Shown here piece after piece: positions 7,502-14,298 of a stretch of DNA of 26,185 bases. Made by a program: the position numbers and the translations under genes. The DNA is taken from the NCBI GenBank assembly GCA_002315375.1, contig DCHR01000014.1:1-26185 (forward strand), given 5' to 3'. The stretch comes from Treponema sp. UBA1747 (GTDB lineage Bacteria; Spirochaetota; Spirochaetia; Treponematales; Treponemataceae). The notes under the pieces were generated by a model. That model ran no database searches. It was not told the origin of the DNA and worked only from the letters and a program-made list of their open reading frames with translations. How positions within the stretch are numbered: position 1 is the stretch's first letter; each line of letters begins with the position of its first letter.

Positions 7502-8047
7502 ATGAAAAAAATATTATATATTTTCGGACAGTTAAATAATCAGGACGTTGAATGGCTTACAGAAAACGGAAGGAAACTTCATATGAAGCCCGGGGAAACT
7601 CTGGTTACAAAAGGAGATGAAAGCCATCACCTTTATATCGTTCTTGAAGGAAGCCTTTCAGTAGTAACCGGTAAAGATGATTCCGTAAAAATTGCTTCCC
7701 TGGAATGCGGAGAAGTTGTCGGCGAGATTTCCTTCCTTGACGGCGGAAGTCCATCTGCAACTGTAAAGGCAGATACAGACTGTCTGGTTTACTCAATTCT
7801 CAATTCGAGAATCGAAGACAAAATTAAAGTGGACGAAGGCTTCGGAGTCCGGTTATACAAGGCTCTGGCTTTGTTCCTGACTGAACGATTACGTTCTGCC
7901 AACGCAAAGTACAATGATTCAGAGGACAGTGAAAACAAAGAGGAAGAAAAATCTTCACTTGATGAATTGAATTCAATCATGACTGACAACGTTGGTGAAG
8001 CCGGAAGACGCTTTACACGCCTCCTGACCAAAATGAAAGAATTATAA
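7502..8047 (+). CDS. Cyclic-nucleotide-binding-fold protein of the exporter operon
   Basis: A 181-residue soluble protein whose residues 10-125 form a Crp-type beta-roll (KPGETLVTKGDESHHLYIVL, then GEVVGEISFLDGG). The phosphate-binding cassette reads GGSPSATV, so the position normally held by the cyclic-nucleotide-binding Arg before Ser-Ala is Pro (P84). Canonical cAMP/cGMP binding is therefore doubtful. There is no helix-turn-helix, so it is not a Crp-like transcription factor. The C-terminal 50 residues are charged, with an acidic stretch near 140-150 followed by a basic helix. It starts 3 bases after the ATPase stop and is co-transcribed. Stand-alone domains of this kind are often found near NHLP transporters; a regulatory or assembly role is inference. 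Confidence 0.82.
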   Translation: MKKILYIFGQLNNQDVEWLTENGRKLHMKPGETLVTKGDESHHLYIVLEGSLSVVTGKDDSVKIASLECGEVVGEISFLDGGSPSATVKADTDCLVYSILNSRIEDKIKVDEGFGVRLYKALALFLTERLRSANAKYNDSEDSENKEEEKSSLDELNSIMTDNVGEAGRRFTRLLTKMKEL

Positions 8048-8055
8048 TAAAACAC

Positions 8056-8061
8056 TATAAT
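8056..8061 (+). promoter_or_regulatory. -10 box directly upstream of the U32 gene
   Basis: TATAAT ends 6 bases before the ATG at 8068, so a transcript from it would start at or within a base or two of the start codon. No Shine-Dalgarno site lies between. No good -35 is visible; a second TATAAT overlaps at 8043-8048. Confidence 0.45.
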
Positions 8062-8067
8062 ACATCT

Positions 8068-10452
8068 ATGATAAACAGGAATCAGGTAGAATTATTGGCT
8101 CCGGCCGGAGACGAAGAATGCTTTAAGGCCGCTATTGCCGCAGGGGCAGACGCAGTTTATTTCGGGCTGGAACAGTTCAGTGCCAGGACCAGGGCAAAAA
8201 ACCTTACTGTTGAACAGGCTTCATATCTGATTCCTCTTGCACATAAGCATAACTGCAGGGCCTATCTGACTCTCAACACATTAATCACAGACGATGAAAT
8301 ACCTGCTGCCATTTCCCTTGTAGAAAAGGCAGTTGAATGTGGAGTTGATGCCGTCATCATTCAGGACCTGGGTGTACTTAAAGTTGTCCGGGAATGTTTT
8401 CCGGAGCTTGAAATCCATGCATCGACCCAGATGACAACCCACAATATTTCCCAGTGCAAATTTCTTTCATCACTTGGTGTTTCCCAGGTGAATCTGAGCC
8501 GGGAACTGTCACTTCCGGAAATCCAGAAAATTACAGACTACCTTCATTCACAGAATATTGTTCCTGAGATTTTTGTTCAGGGCGCATTCTGTATTTCTTA
8601 TTCGGGTCAGTGCTATCTTTCAGGCCATCTTTATGATCAAGCTGGAAACAGGGGAGACTGCGTTCAGCCATGCCGCCGCGAATGGTGTGCAAAAATCTGT
8701 GATGGTTCTGATTCCGGAAATCGCGATTTCTATAAAGCCTTATTTCACCTGAAGGATAATTCCGCTTTTCCTCTTGCTGACAAACTGATACGGGAAAATG
8801 TTCCTGTCAGTCTGAAAATAGAAGGACGAATTAAAAACGCGGAATATGTTTGGGCAGTTACCAGCGCATGGCGCGAGCAGATTGATTTGATTCTTTCCGA
8901 CAGACAAATCATAAAAACATCACCCAAGCTGACAGGCGCCATCAACCGGAATTACACTGCAGGCTACCTGGAAGGAAACATCAGTGCACAGATGTTCTCA
9001 AGCGGAACAAAAGATATTTCCCAGGTGAAGGCGGGGACTGTAAAAAATTATATCGCAGACTCAAAAATCCTTTTTCTTCAGAATGACAACAACAGTCTGA
9101 AAAAAGGGGACAGACTTACAATCAAGACCTCTTCCGATCAATTTATCTGTACTGCCACTGTTACAGGAAAACTGAATCAGGGTTATACAATTCAGATTAC
9201 AAACAAACTTACAAAGAAAATTTTAAGCGGACAGGTTGTTTTTAGATCTTCTTCGGTAATTACACCTGAAGAACTTTCAAAAATCATCAGCCAATTCGGA
9301 CCGAAAGCAAAATCAAACTGTTGTGAAAACACAGGTGACATTCATAAAGTTCAAATCTCAGTTTATGCCGTTGAAAACGAGCCGATTAAAATAACTTACT
9401 CAAGTGAAATCCAGAAGGTCACTGTTGAATCGGAACAGCCTCTGGTAAAAGCACAGAACGCCGGATTAACTGCAAAGACTTTGCAGCAGAAACTAACAAA
9501 GCTTGGTGGAACCTGTTTTGTTGCTGATTCTTTTACAGTAGAAACTCTGGAACCGGATCTGTTTATTTCTCTTGGGGAACTGAACAGTCTCCGCCGGAAG
9601 GCAGTTGAACTTCTTGCTCAGAAAATCGAAGAAGGCAAAAAAACTGATCCCGAAACCTGTGAAGCAAAAAAGAAAACTTCTGTTCCTGAAATGCCGGCCG
9701 ATTCTGAAAGGAAGGTAATTCCGGTTGATGCATACCTGATTGATAATGAAAAACCACTTGAACAGCTGATCATGGAAAAAACAGTCAGCAAAAAGGGATT
9801 CAAAATCATCTACGAACTTCCTTCAGCATTGAATAAGGTTTCTGAAAATCTCTTTGACCTTTTGAATCGGAATCCTGAAGTTGTTTTATATTTCAACAGC
9901 ATTTTACTGGATGAAGATTTAACTTCTGCCCTGAAGTTTTTGCACAACCTTGAAAAGCTTCAGAGCAGGGAAATCCTCTGCGAAAACACAGGTCTTGCTT
10001 ACGAATTAAAGGAGACCGGCTGCAGGATTATCCTGGGTTCAAACTGCAATATTTACAACAGCCGGAACATACAGAATTACAATGAAAACCTGAAGCTTAC
10101 GGGAATGATTCCGTCTCTGGAACTGACTTCTTCTGCAGTTGAAAAGCTTCGTTTCCCTGAAAATATTGAAATCTGGTATCCGAAAGAAATGCACAGGCTT
10201 TTAATGCAGAGCCGGCAGTGTCTGGTGCGCAACGGGTCCGGCTGTACAAAAGCCCGTGTGGACCGGAACTGCGTTGAATCCTGCGGAAAGAAATATGTTA
10301 TTAAAGGAACTCAGAACGAAGAAGTCCTTGCGGTAAAACGTCCGGGATTCTATTCGGCCCTTTATACTTCTGAAAAAGAAATCACTCCTGTTAATACGGA
10401 ATTCCTTAGAAACAGGGTTTCTGTCTGGATAATTGATAAACGGTTCAAGTAG
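8068..10452 (+). CDS. U32 family protein, RlhA-like (probable 23S rRNA C2501 hydroxylation factor)
   Basis: A 794-residue protein of the peptidase U32 family, several members of which act in RNA hydroxylation with prephenate as cofactor. It opens with the classic VELLAPAGDEECFKAAI. The signature FVQGAFCISYSGQC (C175, C182) and NRGDCVQPCR (C198, C202) carry likely Fe-S ligands, followed by SLKIEGRIK. The second half has the long DUF3656-type extension typical of RlhA (YdcP) rather than TrhP, but it is longer than the E. coli protein (about 660 residues). It follows the exporter operon by 20 bases yet has its own -10 box and no ribosome site, so it is probably an independent housekeeping gene. 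Assignment to RlhA rather than another U32 group is moderate. Confidence 0.82.
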   Translation: MINRNQVELLAPAGDEECFKAAIAAGADAVYFGLEQFSARTRAKNLTVEQASYLIPLAHKHNCRAYLTLNTLITDDEIPAAISLVEKAVECGVDAVIIQDLGVLKVVRECFPELEIHASTQMTTHNISQCKFLSSLGVSQVNLSRELSLPEIQKITDYLHSQNIVPEIFVQGAFCISYSGQCYLSGHLYDQAGNRGDCVQPCRREWCAKICDGSDSGNRDFYKALFHLKDNSAFPLADKLIRENVPVSLKIEGRIKNAEYVWAVTSAWREQIDLILSDRQIIKTSPKLTGAINRNYTAGYLEGNISAQMFSSGTKDISQVKAGTVKNYIADSKILFLQNDNNSLKKGDRLTIKTSSDQFICTATVTGKLNQGYTIQITNKLTKKILSGQVVFRSSSVITPEELSKIISQFGPKAKSNCCENTGDIHKVQISVYAVENEPIKITYSSEIQKVTVESEQPLVKAQNAGLTAKTLQQKLTKLGGTCFVADSFTVETLEPDLFISLGELNSLRRKAVELLAQKIEEGKKTDPETCEAKKKTSVPEMPADSERKVIPVDAYLIDNEKPLEQLIMEKTVSKKGFKIIYELPSALNKVSENLFDLLNRNPEVVLYFNSILLDEDLTSALKFLHNLEKLQSREILCENTGLAYELKETGCRIILGSNCNIYNSRNIQNYNENLKLTGMIPSLELTSSAVEKLRFPENIEIWYPKEMHRLLMQSRQCLVRNGSGCTKARVDRNCVESCGKKYVIKGTQNEEVLAVKRPGFYSALYTSEKEITPVNTEFLRNRVSVWIIDKRFK

Positions 10453-10536
10453 AAAAACTATAAAAAACAATGGAAAACTAAAGCAAAATATACTATTATT
10501 ATGTAAGGTCATACACTCAAAAAGGTGAAAAACCGG

Positions 10537-10542
10537 TATAAA
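10537..10542 (+). promoter_or_regulatory. -10 box directly upstream of the DUF72 gene
   Basis: TATAAA lies 6 bases before the ATG at 10549. The start codon lacks a ribosome site at normal spacing; a GGTG at about 10524 is too far away. This suggests a leaderless message. No -35 is evident. Confidence 0.4.
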
Positions 10543-10548
10543 TAGTAT

Positions 10549-11364
10549 ATGGATTCGATTTTAATTGGAACTTCAGGCTTTGATTATCCGGAATGGAAAG
10601 GAATTTTTTACCCTGAAAACCTGAAACGCCGGGAATATCTGGAATATTACGCCTCAAAATTCAATGCCCTGGAAATAAACAACACCTTTTACAGCATGCC
10701 GGACTCTATGCGCCTGAGAAACTTTATGGAAAGAACCGACTGCCGGCTCCAGTTCAGCATCAAGGCCCACAAGTCTTTGACTCATGAAATCAACGGTGAA
10801 TGGAAAAAGAGGGCGGAAGAGTTCAAATTTTCGCTGCTTCCCTTGCAACAGAAAGGGGTTTTAAGCGCCATTCTGTTCCAGGTTCCACAAAGCTTTCATT
10901 ACACGCCCCAAAACCGGTTTTACCTGGCCGATTTAATCAGGGAATTTGACGGTTTTCCGGCAGTTATTGAATTCCGGCACAGGGAATGGATAAAAGAATC
11001 TGTCTTTGAAGGTCTTTCCAAACGGGGAACAAGCATTGTTTTCTGCGACATGCCCCAGCTGAAAGCCCTGCCGGACGGAACCGCCTGCAGAACTCCATTT
11101 GTGGGACCCAACGCATACCTCAGGATGCACGGAAGAAACGCCGGCGCCTGGTATTCCAGCGGGAATACTCCGAACGGTTCGGGCCGGTACGACTATGAAT
11201 ATTCCCTGGAAGAACTGGAATCCTTTGTTCCCGTAATTCAGTCGGCATTGCAGGAACACAAGAAAGTTCACGTTTATTTCAACAACCACCCCCAGGGATC
11301 CGGTGCCAGAAACGCAGGCCAGCTCCGACAGATTCTGGATAAATTTTTAGGAGTTCAGGATTAA
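10549..11364 (+). CDS. DUF72 domain protein (YecE family)
   Basis: A 271-residue TIM-barrel-like protein of the DUF72 family, whose biochemical role is not established. Family motifs appear in order: GTSGFDYPEWKGIFYPE at the N-terminus, LEINNTFYSMP, FSIKAHKSLTHE, VIEFRHREW, YLRMHGRNAGAWY, the YSLEELESF helix, and the C-terminal VYFNNHPQGSGARNA. The length is normal for the family and there is no signal peptide, so it is cytoplasmic. It stands alone, with about 96 bases upstream and 56 downstream, and seems to have its own promoter. No metabolic partner is suggested by the neighbours. Confidence 0.92.
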   Translation: MDSILIGTSGFDYPEWKGIFYPENLKRREYLEYYASKFNALEINNTFYSMPDSMRLRNFMERTDCRLQFSIKAHKSLTHEINGEWKKRAEEFKFSLLPLQQKGVLSAILFQVPQSFHYTPQNRFYLADLIREFDGFPAVIEFRHREWIKESVFEGLSKRGTSIVFCDMPQLKALPDGTACRTPFVGPNAYLRMHGRNAGAWYSSGNTPNGSGRYDYEYSLEELESFVPVIQSALQEHKKVHVYFNNHPQGSGARNAGQLRQILDKFLGVQD

Positions 11365-11368
11365 AAAA

Positions 11369-11388
11369 TCTGATTTTCTTTAATCAGA
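11369..11388. repeat. Intergenic hairpin
   Basis: TCTGATT (11369-11375) and AATCAGA (11382-11388) are perfect inverted repeats with a 6-base loop. On the + strand it is followed by A residues, so it is not a classic terminator for the DUF72 gene. On the - strand it is followed by a T run. It may be an mRNA 3'-end structure or have no role. Confidence 0.35.
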
Positions 11389-11405
11389 AAATATTAAGCC
11401 TTCTG

Positions 11406-11414
11406 TGTTATAAT
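11406..11414 (+). promoter_or_regulatory. Extended -10 promoter giving a leaderless start for the ThuA-TIM gene
   Basis: TGTTATAAT is a perfect extended -10 (TGn plus TATAAT at 11409-11414). Transcription would start about 7 bases on, at the A of the ATG at 11421. There is no ribosome site. The same nonamer recurs at 23383-23391 before the GH5 gene. Confidence 0.65.
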
Positions 11415-11420
11415 CAACCT

Positions 11421-12995
11421 ATGACCAGAGTTACCATTTACAATGAATTTATCCATGAACAGGAATATGAAGGAATCCGGAAAATTTATCCTGAAGGCAT
11501 TCACGGCTGCATAAAGAGTTTTCTTCAGGAAAATCCTGATATTGAAATCACTGCCACTGCAACTTTTGAACAGCCTGAACACGGTTTAACGGAAGAAATC
11601 CTGAAAGATACGGACGTTCTCGTTTACTGGAGCCATGCCCGTCAGGAGGATTTCAGTGATGAAGTTACTGAGCGGATTAAAAAGCGGGTTCTGGAAGGAA
11701 TGGGACTTGTGGCCCTGCATTCAGCCCATTACAGCCGCCTTATGCGTTCTTTACTTGGAACCTCCATGACCCTCAAATGGAAAAATGATGAAAGCGAAAG
11801 AATATCGGTTACCTGTCCTGACCATCCAATTGCCAATGGAATCCCTGAACAGTTTGATCTGATTCATGAAGAAATGTACGGAGAGTTTTTTGATATTCCC
11901 AAACCTGATGATGTAATCTTTACAGGTAACTTTTCAAACGGCCAGGTTTTCAGAAGCGGAGTAACCTTTACCCGCGGTAAGGGAAAGATTTTTTATTTCC
12001 AGCCGGGCCACGAAGAATATCCGGTTTACCATAATCCGATTATCCAGAGAATTATTACAAACGGAGTTTTGTGGTGTTCTGAAAAATCTGTTTCAAATAA
12101 TTCACTTACTTCAAATGTGAAAAGAGACAACATCCAGATTAAAAGCAGTCCTGAAAAAATTTCGGTATTCTGGGACCACATAACAGATGCAGTAAATCAG
12201 TCAGGGCTGTCTCTGGAAGAAGTTCTGCAAAAAGTTTCCCGGGCCGGTTACAGGGGAATTGACATCAGACTGGAACAGCTGGAAGCAGGGGAAGAAAAAA
12301 ATTCTGAGCTTCTGAAAAACAATAATCTGGAAGTGGCTTCCATTTATGAAATGTACGGATGGCAGGATAATTTCGACTTTGAAAATGCAAAGAAAATCAT
12401 CGATGCAGCGGTCCGTCACAATACAGGCCGTGTTCTGGTTGTTCCAGGCTTTCTGGTTCCCGAAGATTATGAACCTCTGAAAAAACTGAAAACACGAAAA
12501 GAAATCCGGGAGTTCATGAAATCAAATCCGCGGATTCAGAATATCAGAAAGGGACTGATTGAAATCTGCCGCTATGCAGAAGGAAAAAATGTTCTTGTAA
12601 CCCTGGAAGATTTTGATTCAATCAATTCACCCTGTTCCAGAAAAGAAGAACTTCTGTATTTCATGCAGAATGTTCCGGGACTGAAATTCACTCTGGATAT
12701 GGGAAACTTTGCCTTCAACGATGAAGATGTTCTGGACTCTTATGAAACTCTTCAGGAATACATCGCTCATGTTCACTGCAAGGACAGAGGCTCAGAAGCG
12801 GGTTATGAAAACCGTCAGTTTACAAAAGGCCTGGCAACGGTTTCTACAGGAAAGGGTTACCTCCCGGTTGAAAGGCTTGTAAAACTTATTCTTTCAAAAG
12901 GCTATAATGCTTATTTCACAGCGGAACATTTTGGTTCTGAAAATCAGATTGTACTGATTCAGGAATCTGCAGAATTTCTGCTTTCAATCAAATAA
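11421..12995 (+). CDS. ThuA-like domain fused to xylose-isomerase-like TIM barrel (sugar isomerase/epimerase)
   Basis: A 524-residue cytoplasmic fusion. Residues 1 to about 220 resemble ThuA, the glutamine-amidotransferase-like fold linked to trehalose and other disaccharide use: VLVYWSHARQEDF, GLVALHSAHYSRL, HPIANGIP, FTRGKGKIFYFQPGHE. Residues about 245-524 form an AP_endonuc_2/xylose-isomerase-like barrel. Likely metal ligands are E396 (TLEDF), D426 (LDMGN), H450/H452 (HVHCKD) and E502 (TAEHFG). The two domains are usually separate neighbouring genes in sugar-catabolic loci, so the fusion suggests consecutive steps on one substrate, perhaps a keto- or anhydro-sugar. No transporter or dehydrogenase lies beside it to name the substrate. 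Confidence 0.85.
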   Translation: MTRVTIYNEFIHEQEYEGIRKIYPEGIHGCIKSFLQENPDIEITATATFEQPEHGLTEEILKDTDVLVYWSHARQEDFSDEVTERIKKRVLEGMGLVALHSAHYSRLMRSLLGTSMTLKWKNDESERISVTCPDHPIANGIPEQFDLIHEEMYGEFFDIPKPDDVIFTGNFSNGQVFRSGVTFTRGKGKIFYFQPGHEEYPVYHNPIIQRIITNGVLWCSEKSVSNNSLTSNVKRDNIQIKSSPEKISVFWDHITDAVNQSGLSLEEVLQKVSRAGYRGIDIRLEQLEAGEEKNSELLKNNNLEVASIYEMYGWQDNFDFENAKKIIDAAVRHNTGRVLVVPGFLVPEDYEPLKKLKTRKEIREFMKSNPRIQNIRKGLIEICRYAEGKNVLVTLEDFDSINSPCSRKEELLYFMQNVPGLKFTLDMGNFAFNDEDVLDSYETLQEYIAHVHCKDRGSEAGYENRQFTKGLATVSTGKGYLPVERLVKLILSKGYNAYFTAEHFGSENQIVLIQESAEFLLSIK

Positions 12996-13052
12996 GATTT
13001 GAATTCTACTTAATCGGTATTTACTGTAAAATAGAAATACGTGGAGGAAAAA

Positions 13053-14216
13053 ATGCCGGAACTTTCAAACAGAACTTCAACTTTTACTGATTCAGTTATC
13101 AGACGAATGACCCGTATTTCAAACAGGTATGGGGCAGTAAACCTTTCCCAGGGATTCCCTGATTTTGAACCTCCCAAAGAAATTCTTGAACGCCTGGCTC
13201 AGGTAACAAGGGAAGATTTCCATCAGTATGCCATTACCTGGGGCGCACAGAACTTCCGTGAAGCCCTGGCGGCCAAAATCGAACATTTTTCCGGCCAGAA
13301 GATAGATCCCAACGGGGAACTGGTAGTAACCTGCGGAAGCACTGAAGCCATGATGGCCGCAATGATGAGCGTTACGAACCCGGGCGACAAGGTAATCGTT
13401 TTTTCTCCTTTCTATGAAAACTACGGAGCAGACACCATTTTAAGCGGCGCCGAACCAATATATGTACCTTTAATTCCGCCGGAATTCAACTTTGATCCTG
13501 AAGTTCTGGAAGAAGCTTTCCGCCAGAAACCAAAGGCTATTATCGTTTGTAATCCTTCAAATCCCTGCGGAAAGGTTTTTACCAGGGAAGAACTTACAAT
13601 TATTGCAAACTTGTCTAAAAAATATGACACTTTTGTAATTACAGACGAGGTTTACGAGCATATTCTGTATGCGCCGAACCAGCATACCTATATTTCGACT
13701 CTTCCCGGCATGAAAGACCGGACAATTGTGTGCAATTCGCTTTCCAAAACCTATTCAATTACAGGCTGGAGACTGGGTTATACACAGGCAAATCCTGAAA
13801 TTTCAGAGCGCATAAAGAAAGTTCATGACTTCCTTACTGTTGGCGCTGCGGCTCCGCTGCAGGAAGCAGCTGTTACGGGCCTGAAATTCAGGGATGAATA
13901 TTACATGGATTTGCAGCAGAAATACACCGAAAAACGGAATCTTTTCCTCAAGGGCCTGGACGACCTGAAAATCCCCCATACAGTGCCGGAAGGCGCCTAT
14001 TATATTCTCCTGGACATCAGTGAATTCGGTTATGAAAATGACCTGGAATTCTCTGAAATTCTTGCTGAAAAGGTTGGAGTTGGAGTGGTTCCGGGATCAA
14101 GCTTCTTTAAGGAACCGGAAAACCGTTATGTACGCATTCATTTTGCAAAGAAAAATGAAACCCTCAATGAAGCCCTGAACCGGCTGGCCTTAATGCGTGA
14201 AAAAATGAAACGCTGA
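13053..14216 (+). CDS. PLP-dependent aminotransferase, class I/II
   Basis: A 387-residue fold-type I aminotransferase. The opening LSQGFPDFEPPKEI and HQYAITWGAQNFREALA fit the branch containing kynurenine/glutamine-K and methionine transaminases as well as aspartate-type enzymes; the substrate cannot be fixed. PLP contacts are visible: N170 (NPSNPCGK), D198 and Y201 (ITDEVYEH), Schiff-base K232 (SLSKTYSITGWRLGY), and a C-terminal Arg in YVRIHFAKK for the substrate carboxylate. I start at the ATG at 13053 because GGAGG (13043-13047) is 5 bases upstream. A GTG at 13041 is in frame but would overlap that ribosome site. It is monocistronic by spacing. Confidence 0.92.
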   Translation: MPELSNRTSTFTDSVIRRMTRISNRYGAVNLSQGFPDFEPPKEILERLAQVTREDFHQYAITWGAQNFREALAAKIEHFSGQKIDPNGELVVTCGSTEAMMAAMMSVTNPGDKVIVFSPFYENYGADTILSGAEPIYVPLIPPEFNFDPEVLEEAFRQKPKAIIVCNPSNPCGKVFTREELTIIANLSKKYDTFVITDEVYEHILYAPNQHTYISTLPGMKDRTIVCNSLSKTYSITGWRLGYTQANPEISERIKKVHDFLTVGAAAPLQEAAVTGLKFRDEYYMDLQQKYTEKRNLFLKGLDDLKIPHTVPEGAYYILLDISEFGYENDLEFSEILAEKVGVGVVPGSSFFKEPENRYVRIHFAKKNETLNEALNRLALMREKMKR

Positions 14217-14250
14217 AATCAGTATCATTACGAAAGTTTATTTTTAGTAA

Positions 14251-14279
14251 TTGCTTTTGACTTTCTATGATTTTATAAT
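14251..14279 (+). promoter_or_regulatory. Promoter of the c-di-GMP operon
   Basis: TTGCTT (14251-14256), a 17-base spacer and TATAAT (14274-14279) lie 19 bases before the ATG at 14299. The short leader has only a weak CGGG as ribosome site. TTGACT at 14257-14262 with TATAAC at 14282-14287 (19-base spacer) is an alternative pairing. Confidence 0.55.
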
Positions 14280-14298
14280 GATATAACGGGTAAATATA

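Noticed and set aside
10201..10512. A - strand frame of 103 codons overlapping the end of the U32 gene
   Set aside because: It lies almost wholly antisense to well-conserved U32 coding sequence, has no ribosome site and encodes no recognisable protein.
10933..11289. A - strand frame of 118 codons inside the DUF72 gene
   Set aside because: Fully antisense to a clear DUF72 coding region whose motifs are in the + frame; composition is that of a shadow frame.
11369..11388. Hairpin after the DUF72 gene as a rho-independent terminator
   Set aside because: On the coding strand it is followed by A residues rather than T; kept only as a repeat.
13041..13052. GTG at 13041 as the aminotransferase start
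   Set aside because: The GGAGG ribosome site for the ATG at 13053 would lie within the coding region, and the extra four residues are not conserved-looking.
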